Shown: positions 11,281 to 21,459 of the stretch, one piece after another | How the letters are laid out: every line of letters begins with the position of its first letter | How positions within the stretch are numbered: position 1 is the stretch's first letter | Origin: Micropterix aruncella | Taxonomy: Eukaryota > Arthropoda > Insecta > Lepidoptera > Micropterigidae | Assembly: GCA_944548615.1 (NCBI GenBank) | Contig: OX155965.1 | Coordinates: 16,241,221-16,305,220, forward strand | Length of the DNA stretch: 64,000 nt | Reading direction: 5' to 3' | Program-made: the position numbers and the translations under genes | The notes under the pieces: generated by a model | Databases searched by the model: none | What the model saw: only the letters and a program-made list of their open reading frames with translations | Told to the model about the DNA's origin: nothing

Positions 11281-11311
11281 CGCGCGCTCATACTATGACG
11301 TCACAGCCTTG
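11281..11311 (+). promoter_or_regulatory. subterminal CRE-like palindrome, left
   Basis: CGCGCGCTCA followed by TGACGTCACAGCCTTG (TGACGTCA at 11296-11303), about 165 bp upstream of the SWIM relic start. Its inverted partner lies at the other end of the element. TGACGTCA is the CREB/ATF consensus; a promoter role is inferred. Confidence 0.4.
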
Positions 11312-11467
11312 TTAGCCCGCGCTACATACACGGCGCGGCACTCAGTCAGTGCGTTAACCCGTCCGTCTTCGTTTCCTATTAGCTATAGTGGTGCTTGTAT
11401 TTCAAAGAAATAATATAAATTATCCTTTATATCCGATTACACTAAAGTGAAACGTGTAGTGTGTAGA

Positions 11468-12520
11468 ATGGAAGAAGGTTTTCTAAAAGGTCAGTCGGAC
11501 AATCTGCCAAGAGTGGATAGTTTAATGGTGGCACAATATTTCATGAAGAATCAGGATTTTACAGCTGCCGAAATTCGTGGAATAAAGATGAAAAGGTATG
11601 TATGTTCTAAGTAAGCATTACCTAGTCTTTTTTTTAATAAAAATGAATAATAGTTCAGAAATCAGTGCTGATCAACTTGCGGGCCGCAAATTTTTACTTA
11701 TCATTTTTATTGGTTATTTATTAACGCCCGTCGCAAAAAGAGGTGTGTTATAAGTTTGACCGCTATGTGTATCTGTCTGTATGTCTATCTGTGTGTCTGT
11801 ATGTCTGTCGATAGTACCGTAGCTCATGAACGGGTGAACCGATTTCGATGCGTTTTTTTAATTTGAATGTTGTTTTTTTAACAGTGGTTCATAGACATGT
11901 TTTATCACAATCGGTTAAGCCGTTCTAATAGTACATTAAAAACGTACGTTTTGAATAGGTTTTTTTTTTTAAATTCGAAGTGTTATATGGTTCTAGGTCA
12001 GGAAGAGAGAGCTACGGAGATGACGCCATAGGGTATACAGTTAAAAAGAGAGGGTGACGTATGTACCGTCAAGTGCCGAATAACTCCTGAACACAAAGTG
12101 CGTTCAAAACCTTACCACTTTGTTTTGCAATGCAACGAGAAGGAAGAGGAGGTAATAAGGATATCCTGTGAAGACTGCGCAGCTAGCAAAGGTGGATGTA
12201 AACATTCTGTGGCATTTTTAATGTGGCTTCACCGCAGAACGGAGGAGCCGTCGCCGACTTCAGTTAAATGTTTTTTTTTGTACTGGAAGAAGGCAACTCT
12301 TTCAGGTGATTAATAGAGATTTAAAATAGGTTACAGCTGGTGTAGTTTATTATTCACCCAGTACAGCACCTATCATTATATTATTGTTATGTCGTATTAT
12401 ATTGTTATATTGTTGTAATGTTTACAGGTATTGGAACTACATTGAAGTTCATCAAAGCCAAGGATTTTGCTCAAAATAACAAGGTCATAGAAATACCTAA
12501 TAACGACGACTTATATGTAC
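11468..12520 (+). pseudogene. SWIM zinc-finger protein relic (insect YqaJ-exonuclease-associated family)
   Basis: Exons 11468-11595, 11997-12305 and 12428-about 12520 have proper GT-AG sites. The product starts MEEGFLKGQSDNLPRVDS and continues through KPYHFVLQCNEKEEE, with the SWIM pattern CEDCAASKGGCKH (CxC...CxH-type). It then has an aromatic WKK block and GTTLKFIKAKDF. From family knowledge, insect proteins with this N-terminus continue into a YqaJ/lambda-type exonuclease domain; that part is absent here. Exon 2 has an extra A near 12043 that shifts frame, and a poly-T expansion inserts FFL before YWKK. The downstream end abuts the THAP relic at 12521. A broken copy of a mobile or domesticated family; its role is unknown. 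Confidence 0.6.
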
Positions 12521-12862
12521 TTATATGTACTTTTTGTGTTTCGTTTTTAAAATATTTTTTTTGGTACTACTTAGATTTTCATCTCTTGTCACATCATTTA
12601 AGGGGTCGTCATTCACAATATCTTGAACTCGAGGAATGGAATCCACAATATATATTTCTTCAATGTCATGTGAAGTAGACGCAATACATTCATTTGAGGA
12701 AGTTGTCAGTTTTGCAATTTTAAGTTTTTTTACAAAAGAGCGCTCAGGTTTTTCAACTGTTTGTTTTTGACAATCAAACCTATGAGGCACTACGCCTTTC
12801 TTGAGTTTAAGTTTTCCTCCAACTAGTTTATACTTTACATAATTTTCCATCTCATTTTCCAC
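12521..12862 (-). pseudogene. THAP relic exon 2
   Basis: 113 codons open. Begins with the end of the THAP fold (LKKGVVPHRFDCQ) and ends in a basic low-complexity tail with its own stop. Confidence 0.6.
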
Positions 12863-13185
12863 CTAAAACAAAAATAATAACATTTTAAAAACAAATTAAA
12901 AACCCGAATAAAAACCGTGAATTAAAACCGTGTTTAATGTACGTTGCATCACTTAAAAGGTAATCTATCATTAAAAAAATGTTTACTACGAAAACTAAGG
13001 ATAAATGCGGGCCGCGAGTTTGATACTTCTGACAAAACATTTACTAATTCATAATAGGGATGAAAATATTTCGGTTGAGAAGCACTGCACTGCCAGTAGA
13101 TAGGTAGGTTAAGTAGGTCAAATGTTGCAATCATAAGTAGAAAGAAGAAGGATAAAACCATTATTAACAAATAGTAAATACTTAC

Positions 13186-13359
13186 ATCGAAATGGTCTTC
13201 ACATCAGTTAGTTTTAGGGCCTATTAAATCGACTCTTTTTACGACTGTCATCCACTTTTTCCTCATTTTTGGGTCCTTAGGCACATAAAAAAATAGTTTA
13301 CCAGGTGTTTTAACAGTTGAATTGAAGCACTAAGGCACAATACAGTATTTTTTTCCCAT
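13186..13359 (-). pseudogene. THAP relic exon 1
   Basis: 58 codons, phase 0 at the donor (GAT|gtaag). Carries the zinc-binding Cys/His residues and both premature stops. Confidence 0.6.
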
Positions 13360-13436
13360 TTTTACCACAGAGAACTTTATAATTTAGATTTTTACAGCGC
13401 TGCGGCGTGCGAACGAGAGCGCAGCTGTCGAATGAC

Positions 13437-13472
13437 CAAGGCTGTGACGTCATCGGCTAGTGAGCGCGCGCC
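13437..13472 (-). promoter_or_regulatory. subterminal CRE-like palindrome, right
   Basis: Reverse complement reads GCGCGCGCTCACTAG then TGACGTCACAGCCTTG (TGACGTCA at 13445-13452). It lies about 85 bp upstream of the THAP relic start and mirrors 11281-11311. Confidence 0.4.
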
Positions 13473-13627
13473 CGCGATTTTAAAATCATTCGGCCGGAAA
13501 TACGCACTTTGATCGTAAATATCTCATCCATTTTTTAAGATATGAAAAAAGTAAAAACACAGTTTTTCTCGTATATTTTTGTAGATTTATTTGGCATGTA
13601 AAGTAAAAAACGTTTGTCAGACCCATT

Positions 13628-14376
13628 GTTCCTTAGGCGGTCCTGAGTGGATTTAGACCGGGAGCCATCGGCGGCCACCCCGCGGGTGGCGGGGGGAGGG
13701 GGTGGAAATTTGATTCCGCCGCGCGTCACTTTGAGCGTTTTATCTTTCGGACTATAAGTACTTGGGCAAGTTAGATATCATTTTCGGGTAACTCAATGAT
13801 AACAAATTCATTTCTGGAAGAAAAAAAATACCTATCCATAGAAAATATATGAAATAATTGGTAAAATCCAAAAATCGTTGACATCTTTTTTTTACTTATA
13901 CGAAGTTTACTTTTTAACCATAAGAGTTATCGGTATGAAAAAAATATATTCTGACAGCCACACTTACTTGAATTACAGACATATATTTTCTATTCGACTG
14001 ATATTGTAAAATGTGAGTGAAGAAAAAATATAATTCATCGCACGGCAGACCGGCGTATTACGTCCGTTACGTAGAGACGGGCATCGACCCAAGTTAGATA
14101 ATTACTTATCGGATTATTTAGTTTCTGCGATTGGCCAGTGAGTTAAAAACAAGAAGTACAATCGTTATTATTATTATTATAACTATTTTATTATTGTTTT
14201 TACTATTTAATAAAAATAATTCATCATTCACACACCGTACTAACTGATATTTGTGCACATACCTTAAATACTCTAAGTATTAATTTGTCTGCAATCCCTA
14301 CCACTTCGTTGAAAAAATAATAGTAAGTATTATATACATATGATATAAGCACATACCTACCCATACTTACTTAATT
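13628..14376 (+). repeat. left terminal inverted repeat (main part)
   Basis: Pairs with 16765-17513 in reverse complement. Shared landmarks are CGGTCCTGAGTGGATTTAGA, a GGGGGGAGGGGGTGGAA tract and CACACACCGTAC. The arms have diverged by many small indels, so the element is not recent. Confidence 0.65.
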
Positions 14377-15069
14377 GCTAGGAGAAACTATTAAAACACT
14401 GAAAATTGGCTATTCTTTTGAATGCCTATTTTCAATTTTTTCATTTCATTTCAGGTGAAACAGAGGCAACAACCTCGCTTTTTGTGGCCCTATAAGTGAA
14501 AAATGTATGGGCTATGACTTTACAAATTTTATACCAATTTAGATGATGAATTTGTACTTTTAGTTTTTAAATGTATGATTAACTTTAATCTTATTATTTA
14601 ACACTTTACTGACTATTTTGTATATTACCCCTAGGGTACTTTCAACAACTTTTAGTACGTTTTCGAACCTACTCGAATTATTGACTATTTCAATTATTAG
14701 GCTTCTATTTTGATTATTTAATTTTTTACTGACTATTTTAGTTAGTATGATGATTGACTCTTAGTAGGTACCCATTAACATTATTGACTCTTTTAATTAA
14801 TAAGCCTTTATTTGGTTTTGTAATAAGATTTTACAATAAATAACTTTTAGTAGGTTCCAATGTTTCTAAGATACTATTTATCCAATCTAATAGCTAAATT
14901 ATTAACAACCTATGTATGTTAAGTAAAGATTAGAGTAGTAATTAGATTTACTACCTAATACAAATATTTTGCCACGTCCAAGAGCGGTTTGTAGCCACCA
15001 ATTGGACACGACGTAAATGTTATGTATGTTATATACTTAATATATGCTATCTAAACAAACATTATAATT

Positions 15070-16540
15070 TTTACCTAAGGCATTCGCAATATCATGACAG
15101 CAGAAGTACTTTCCAGTACCTTTGTGTTTTCCAGTACCTCTGTGCACCCACAGCTTCTCAAGCTGGGTAATTGTGGTAATTTGCCTTTCTGCTGCTGCTG
15201 GTCTGCGAAGCCAGTATCCATAGTCAATAGCATAATTTTTGCCAAGCCATGAGTGACAGTGTTAGATACATGCACCATCATGCGAGTGTCCACATCTTCG
15301 TGGTTACGTATCACGTAACCACGAAGAAGCGTACGCTTTGTATCACGTGTGATATTGGTTAACATATTTGGTCCACCCATGTTGCAAACTTCCTTGCCGT
15401 TGTCAGAGCAAACAATCCTTCCTTAAGGAATTGTTCATCATCAAATTGGCCTAACCTTTAGGTAGTTTCGTCGTAGCAGTGACCCATGTTCTTTGAATGT
15501 TTCCTCTGTTAATATTTTTTTATGCTTTCATTGTTATACGTCCCAAACCATATCTACTTTTGAAACCCTGTTCTTTGCAGAGAAATGGTATACATACTGG
15601 TGTACCTATTCTCCAAAGTCTTCCTATATCCTGAACTCAGCATGGGGACTAATGCAGATCCATGTAGAGTGTTCGCTCGTGGGGGGCGTTTGGAACGGTT
15701 GCAGTGCCAAAAATACTAGTAATCGATTTTAGTAGGTCTGACCTTGTTCCAGATCGCAATTTACCCATTGAAGAAAGTGCTGGAGGACTGGCTTGGTTTT
15801 CTTGTGCCAAGAATGAATCGAAATCTTCTACTCTGTGCTCACAGGTTGCAATATAAAGTTTGCTGAATAGACTGCAGTCATTCTCAAGGCCTCTTATTTT
15901 TGCTTTCATTTTGCTCTCACTCTTTTTTTACGTATTTTAATAACTTGTATAATTATATTGTGTATATACTTGTTGTATAATGAGACATCATTAAGTTTGG
16001 TTGGATCCAGTAAACTTTTTTTATAGTTTATGTGTAATCTTCCTTTACAAATGTTATGTATTTAGGAGCAATAGCTTTACAAGATCAAAAACTCTTTGCC
16101 GCTTTTTTCTATATTGAATACTGCATTTACAACTTCAATACATAGAAGTCTGGAGACTGTTCGACAAAAGGATTTCCTGGAGTATTTATTGTAGCTACCG
16201 GTGATTGCAGGTCTAGAATAAAGTTCTTCTTATTTGCGGCAGTGTCAGAAAGATGGCTGCCGTGTTCAGCTGTTCTCCGTAACAAAACATCCGGCTCAAA
16301 ACTGTAAACGGTATACCAATTCAGGTCCAGCGAGAAGCCACTTAGTCAGGGTTTTCAGTCAAACCAATCAATTCTGTGATGTGTAAAATAATATTATGTT
16401 GCATAATGAAGAAGTAATCACAAACTATTTAGCGTAAAGATGAATGTAAGTGTAAAAATAGGTCCTACCTATGTACATCTCCTTTTAATGTGGCACTCAT
16501 TTGCTCATGTGCTTGGTCCAAAGCCATCCCCGTAAACTTG
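15070..16540 (-). pseudogene. decayed gene of an uncharacterised invertebrate family (DTRM/DT motif)
   Basis: Minus-strand blocks in order: KFTGMALDQAHEQM (about 16540-16475), LIGLTENPD then TKWLLAGPELV (16370-16320), NTPGNPFVEQSPDF (about 16170), KNDVALFSRLYI-like NDCSLFSKLYI with ENQASPPALSSMGKL (15909-15649), VDMVWDVYNNESIK (about 15550), HEDVDTRMMVHV...LLTMDTG (15300-15200) and LEKLWVHRGTGKH (about 15150). This order is what I recall for a widespread, uncharacterised invertebrate family often linked with mobile DNA. Some authors compare its acidic DT residues with PIN/FEN-like nucleases; I cannot confirm that. Several frameshifts and stops break it, and GTGKHK/GTGKYF is a small internal duplication. 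It is the only gene in the core of the 4-kb transposon. Confidence 0.55.
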
Positions 16541-16764
16541 CGATCGCTTTTTCGACCCAACTATTACACATTTTCAAAGTGCTTTAATAATTCTCCGTGC
16601 GGCAGACAAATTCTTTCACTGTTTACTACTAAACTGAGTGGATGGACCAAAAGGTCACCAAAGGAGCGGGCACTGTTTGCTCAAAAGAGCGAGTAGTGCC
16701 CGCGCCGCTCTGCAGCTTGACGAACTTATCAACGCATTGGTATGGTAAAATGCCCTCCCTTATG

Positions 16765-17585
16765 TAATTAAGTAGGTATGGGTAGGTATGTACTTGTATA
16801 TACTACTTGCTATTATTTTTTCGACGAAATAGTAGGGATTACAGAAAAAATAATACTTACGTAAGTATTTAAGGTATGTTAAGCACAAGTAATTAGGTAC
16901 GGTGTGTGAATGATGAATTATTTTTATTAAATAGAAAAAACAATAATAATATAATTATCATACTAATTATTACCATTGTACTTGTTATTTTCAACTCACT
17001 AACCTATCGCAGAAACTAAATAATCCTATAAGTACTTATCTAACTTCGCTCGATGCCCGTATCTACTTAGAAGGCGTAATACACCGGTCTGCTGTGCGAT
17101 GAATTATATTTTTTTCACTCACTTTTTACCATGGCAGTCCAATAAAATATATATTGGTGTAATTAAGATAAGTGTGGCTTTCGGAATATATTTTTTGAAT
17201 ACCGCTACCTCTTATGGTTAAAAAGTAAACTTTAAATATGTAAAAAAATATGTGAATGATTTTTGGATGTTACCAATTATTTCATATTTTTTCTATGGAC
17301 CGGTATTTTTTTTCTTCCATAAATGAATTCCTTATCATTGAGTTACCCAGAAATGATATCCCACTTGTCCTAGTACCTATAGTCCGAGAGATATAGGGCT
17401 CAAAGTGACGCGCGGCGGAATCAAACTTCCACCCCCTCCCCCCGCCACCCGCAGGGTGGCCACCAATGGCTCCCGGTCTAAATCCACTCAGGACCACCTA
17501 AGAAACAATTGTGCCAAGTATGAGCCTTTAATCACAAAATGCAGGGTTCCCATACAAACTGTTGCACTAAATCCCCAGCTATGAG
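16765..17585 (-). repeat. right terminal inverted repeat
   Basis: Reverse complement of 11055-11112 plus 13628-14376. Unlike the left arm it is uninterrupted, and so it shows the pre-insertion sequence of the nested element's target (AATTGTTTCTTAGGTGG in reverse complement). Confidence 0.65.
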
Positions 17586-17757
17586 AGACCAACGACTTAC
17601 CGCGAGATAGCCAGGTTAGTCACCCAGCGGGCCGACACTCGCGCCCTTACTACCAGTTGCAACCAGATGGTAGTAAGGGCACGAGTGTCGGCCCGCTGGT
17701 TGACTAACCTGGTTATCCCGCGGTAAGGCGTTGGTATCTTATGGGCATGTGTCATAA
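17586..17757 (+). mobile_element. retroposon family A, copy 2, right part, now palindromic
   Basis: GAGACCAACGACTTACCGCG to CTTACTACCA (17586-17656) is family-A sequence. 17672-17740 is its near-perfect reverse complement (TGGTAGTAAGGGCACGAGTG ... GGTAAGGCGTTGG). The rest of family A is missing, so this copy ends in a local ~70-bp-arm palindrome. ATGGGCATGTGTCA at the end mirrors CACATGCCCGTGA at 11046. Confidence 0.55.
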
Positions 17758-18203
17758 ATAGGACAGTTGAATATTAGACACCATTTTAGTGTGTTTTAGG
17801 CCCTGAATTAGGCGCCGAAAAGAATCGGAATACGGGCCAGTGTTCGCCCCCAACTACTGTTCAGGAACGCCCCTGGGTGGACCATAATCGTCATCAATAT
17901 TTGATCATAACCTATATATGTAAGTGCTACTTACATGAAATTGCCATATTATTGATCGATACAAAGAGGGCTGTAGAATCCAACAATGTCTTTAAATAAG
18001 TTATTATAATGGCGCTGAATGGATCACGCGAGCTATTTAATGATTTTCAAAATCAGCGCATGAAGAAGGCCATGTCGGCCATTATATAAAATTACCTACT
18101 TACAAGTGCCTTCCTGAATCATATATTACTAGCCTAAACCCGTCGAATTCGACGGGCACTTTATTGACCGTAATGTATCAAATATAAACAGAAACATACT
18201 TAT
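17758..18203. other. no gene or element recognised
   Basis: AT-rich sequence. A short palindrome CCCGTCGAATTCGACGGGC at 18139-18157 is the only structure noticed. Confidence 0.5.
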
Positions 18204-18544
18204 TGGGCTCGATTGCGTTTTTCTTGAACTAAAATCATGTGAACGAGACAGAGCAGTACGTCAGAGCGGAATGTGAAATGAACGGTTGTCACTTTTCCGC
18301 ATTTAAACTACTCACCAGAGATAACACAGCTAAATCTAACACTGCACGAATGCGTTCAGCGTTCAAACGTATTCAAACTTATTACGAGTTCAAACTTATT
18401 CGGGCGTGTATAAGTTCGACAGGTAGTTTTGGTGCGTGAAAAACGACGATAGTTCATTTTATATTTCGTTGTAACGTATTGCTCTGTCTCGTTCGGTTGA
18501 ACTCAATTCCTATTTTATTTCACGAAGAAAAGCAATCGGGCCCA
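18204..18544. mobile_element. MITE with ~25-60 bp terminal inverted repeats
   Basis: Left TGGGCTCGATTGCGTTTTTC and right (reverse complement) TGGGCCCGATTGCTTTTCTT. Further in, GAACGAGACAGAGCAGTACG is mirrored by CGTATTGCTCTGTCTCGTTC. The interior repeats TTCAAAC(G/T)TATT words. No coding capacity. Confidence 0.6.
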
Positions 18545-19390
18545 TTATTTATGTACAAATAATATTTGTTTGGATTAATTCCATGACATTGCGGTGCCTC
18601 GCTCATTTGATCTACGATCAGGAATGTCACCAAGGTATTTTAGAAAACGGACAGCAACAATCGAAGAGTGACGCGGACCTGATATGACGTGTGACGGAAA
18701 GTAATTCAGCATACTTTAGGAACTCTACGCTAGATGGTGGTGAAAGGATTGAAATCTTGATATTTTGTTTTTAACTATTTTTATTGAGTAAGAAGAGTTT
18801 CATATAAAAAGAAGAGTACAAATGAAATGACGAATGAGCACGAATACAGTTACAAATTCTAATTAAGTATTTCATTGAAGACGATATTTTGGGTCCAGAC
18901 ATCGGCCACATTACGTCCAAGTGAATCCTCGTGAGTGATCTTGACTACCACGGCGCATCCTTCGATTTACCACGTTTATTTTTTTTATTTTTCACTTTTG
19001 ATGACTTTTTTATTGTTCTTTTCTTATGACACATCTACAGACCGAGAGCTTTTTTGAACACCTCAAACAAATGTTTACACCTAGCCGTTCTCTCAATTTG
19101 GCGGTTACAGGAAAAACACGTTTCAAATGGACAAATTTACTCTATGAACTTTCGCGGTTATTTGACATTTTAATTAAAATAAAACGGATTTCTACAGCGC
19201 GGAACTAGACGACAGTTTTACCAACGTTTCGACAAAATTACATTTGCCGTATTCAAGGTGAGGATAAAAGTGCGACTATCGCGACGGTAGAAATTGAACT
19301 ACCCACCCTTAACACCCAATGGACAGCCGCATTCTTTTTTACACGACTGCCCGAGAAAAAAGGAGTGTAATGTGTTCAGGATTCATCTAT
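18545..19390. other. no gene recognised
   Basis: AT-rich, with short spurious frames only. The last ~100 bp lead into the right arm of the large inverted repeat. Confidence 0.5.
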
Positions 19391-19740
19391 GTATGTTTTC
19401 CGTTTTTTATTCCACTATAACTTCTAAATGCGCGAACCGATTTATTGTGGTATCGTTATGTCATCCCGAGTGTCATAGGGCACCTAAACTGTCCAAATAC
19501 AAAAAAAAATACTAAATGTCTAAATGATAATAAATTAACATAAATACATCGTGTTTAGTGTCAAAAAGGTCTGATTGAGCACATTCCGCAACTATATAAT
19601 ATAATATATAGGTATAATATATATGGATAAATACATAAACCACAAATATTTCATAAAAACCCGTTATAAAAATTATTATAAATACTGTAGTTCACTTTCT
19701 GCAACGGCAGTCGTGTTTTTTATTTATTTTAATATATTTA
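19391..19740 (-). repeat. right arm of the ~9.2-kb-scale inverted repeat
   Basis: Reverse complement of 10509-10870 (ATCCCGAGTGTCAT, ATAACTTCTAAA, TAGTTCACTTTCTG). Confidence 0.6.
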
Positions 19741-20126
19741 CTTGTTTTCCCCGTAAATTTGGCAAACATAACTTTATCGAAACGTTGGGAAAACTATCGT
19801 CTTGTTCCGCACGGCAACATTCCGTTTTGTTTTAAACAAAATATTTGCACTAGTAACGTCGCTAGCTACATATTTTTAAAAAAATAGTATTGCTAGCGAA
19901 ATCAGAAGACTTTAAAGTTTATATCTGACTATTTGACTTGACGCGATTTGTAGCAGCAATACAATCAAAAATCAATACTGAATATTCATTAAGATCAATT
20001 AATTGATTGCTCGACAAGTAAAATTATTAAAAATTCAGCACCATTATAATTATTGATGTAATTAGAATGATCTTTTTCCATGTTCATTCCTTCTTCCATT
20101 CGATTTCGTTTCCTTCCTGTTTTTGA
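19741..20126. other. no gene recognised
   Basis: AT-rich filler between repeats. Confidence 0.45.
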
Positions 20127-20210
20127 TTATTACTTTTACTTTCCCGGAAGAGGGAAAGTATTGTGAACGCGCAATTAGTTTTTCGAGATGAAGACGGATT
20201 TATACATTTA

Positions 20211-20227
20211 CCCCCCCCCCCCCCCCC
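20211..20227. repeat. C17 homopolymer
   Basis: Uninterrupted run of C; a likely site of length polymorphism or assembly error. Confidence 0.8.
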
Positions 20228-20286
20228 TCCCCTTCCACCACCCCGAGACGATTAAGATCATTTCTAGACTGAAGTCGGTCTGTGCA

Positions 20287-20524
20287 GTAGCTTCTCTTAG
20301 AACAAAATTGAAATCAAAGCGAATACGTCACGAGTCATAAGGGCTCGAATATGGTCGTCAGATGTTCTGCTGCTTGGCCTACGCAGATATCCGAACGCTC
20401 GAAAGTGAGCCGTGATGGTAAACGTTCGCGTTCGTCGGGATGTACCGCTCTGCCTACATTCCTCGCACCCTCTTCCCGCATTGCCCTGTAGCTCGAGAGT
20501 AAAGCTATGGTTGGTATACTGCGA
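20287..20524 (+). repeat. repeat family C, full-looking copy
   Basis: Starts GTAGCTTCTCTTAGAACAAA and ends near GGTATACTGCG. It matches 49436-49722 in inverted orientation across its length and 9405-9447 in part. CG-rich interior; frames are not conserved between copies. Confidence 0.55.
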
Positions 20525-20590
20525 GTGTGTGTGTGTGTGTGTGTGTGTGCATGTGTGCGTGCGTGCGTGCGTGCGTGCGTGTGTGTGTGT
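20525..20590. repeat. (GT)n/(GCGT)n microsatellite
   Basis: Compound repeat: about 13 GT units, then GCGT units, then GT again. The long open frames here on both strands are only this repeat. Confidence 0.9.
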
Positions 20591-20750
20591 ATATTTCTCA
20601 ACGTGAACGACTAAGTTCCTCCTCCATACGATTGAGCTGAGATTTGGCATGCAGGTTATGGCAAGAGTTGATAATAGCGTGGTTGAAATCAATCCACCAG
20701 ACGGGGGGTCTACTTGCCGGGAAAGTCTTGGGGTGACACAGCCGATTTTT

Positions 20751-21459
20751 TTTATCGCCCAACCTAACCTTTATCTCCCACCATAATATTACCGGTCGTT
20801 ACAACAATCAGATTTCCACGTTTTTTTGGAATTTGAACATTGTTTTGCAGGAATTCTACAACAGAGCCTGCATAATTTACATACTTGACCTCGATGTTAA
20901 CTATTACTGATTGGATCTTTTATGAATTTCCTAGCATGTACATAACATAAATAAAAGTGCAAAGTACATCTCTGGTAGCAACGGCGATAGCATTTTCTGA
21001 TAATTACATTATGCTTTCAACTTTAACACCCAGTTTCGCATAAATTTTAATCAAAATTAACACAGCCAGACGCACAGAATGTAAAATAGTGTCTGCGAAA
21101 AAACAGACCGCTCGTAGCGGCTATCGGGAACGGATGTCTGCTTTTTAAGATATAATAGTTTATTTATAGTATCTGCTAAGTTTGTAATTTCTTTATAATA
21201 CTTTGAAATAACCTTGGAAAAAGGTATCTTTGATGTTTGGACGCTTGTATCAAATCTAAAGGCATCATCCCTAAAGGAAAATTTCGATTTGAGAAACATT
21301 TAAGGCTCCCTTCCGAGTTGACGCGACTAAAAATTTAGGTATTTTTGCAATGCCACGCGCCCGCGCGCTTTTGATATATGTATACATAAAGATGTATAGG
21401 TATACCGCGACGACAAGGGAATACGTCCAACCGTTGGCAGTGGCCAATTACGAATGACG
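20751..21459. other. no gene recognised
   Basis: AT-rich. A minus-strand frame at 21057-21299 has no recognisable motif and is not called. Confidence 0.45.

Larger units (their letters stand above)
12521..13359 (-). pseudogene. THAP-domain protein relic
   Basis: Two minus-strand exons: 13359-13186 and 12862-12521. Exon 1 starts MGKKYCIVP and contains the C2CH pattern of the DNA-binding THAP finger: Cys in YC, the conserved Trp in RKKWM, and CEDHF. Exon 2 begins after tttttgttttag and continues VENEMENY to the THAP-terminal GVVPHRFDCQ, followed by a basic, Lys/Thr-rich tail. Two in-frame stops lie in exon 1: a TAG after CIVP and a TGA just before CEDHF, so the gene is dead. THAP fingers occur in P-element and Kolobok transposases and in host regulators; no transposase core follows here. 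Confidence 0.65.
11113..13627. mobile_element. 2.5-kb two-gene element nested in a transposon arm
   Basis: The uninterrupted right arm reads CACAATTGTTTCTTAGG (reverse complement). The left arm breaks after CACAAT and resumes as ATTGTTCCTTAGG at 13626-13638, which defines the insert to within two bases. Inside are a plus-strand SWIM-zinc-finger gene relic (11468-12520) and a minus-strand THAP gene relic (13359-12521) that converge tail to tail. Each promoter side carries a related inverted block with GCGCGCTCA and TGACGTCACAGCCTTG (11281-11311 and 13437-13472). Terminal inverted repeats are too diverged to define, and AT may be the duplicated target. Confidence 0.6.
11055..17585. mobile_element. 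~4-kb DNA transposon with ~0.8-kb terminal inverted repeats, split by a nested insert
   Basis: The ends are TAGCTGGGGATTTAGTGC (11055) and its reverse complement at 17585. They are flanked by TGA on each side, within sequence that other family-A copies show as continuous, so TGA is the likely target duplication. The left inverted repeat is 11055-11112 plus 13628-14376; the right is 16765-17585. The nested element 11113-13627 splits the left arm; removing it leaves about 4.0 kb. The ~2.4-kb core holds one decayed minus-strand gene (15070-16540). No recognised transposase domain, so the superfamily is open; long TIRs and a 3-bp duplication are what can be seen. Confidence 0.65.
20127..20750 (+). 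repeat. repeat family B, copy 1 (with family C inserted)
   Basis: ACTTTCCCGGAAGAGGGAAAGT, the GAAGACGG block and AGACTGAAGTCGGTCTGTG match 25308-25420. In that copy a TG microsatellite follows directly; here 20287-20524 (family C) sits between GTCTGTG and the GT tract. After the tract comes GATTGAGCTGAGATTTGGCA. The class of this element is not known to me. Confidence 0.5.

Noticed and set aside
20297..20692. Long open frames on both strands around 20297-20692
   Set aside because: They are open because the GT/GCGT microsatellite has no stops (His-Thr or Cys-Val runs); flanks are repeat family C with no conserved frame.
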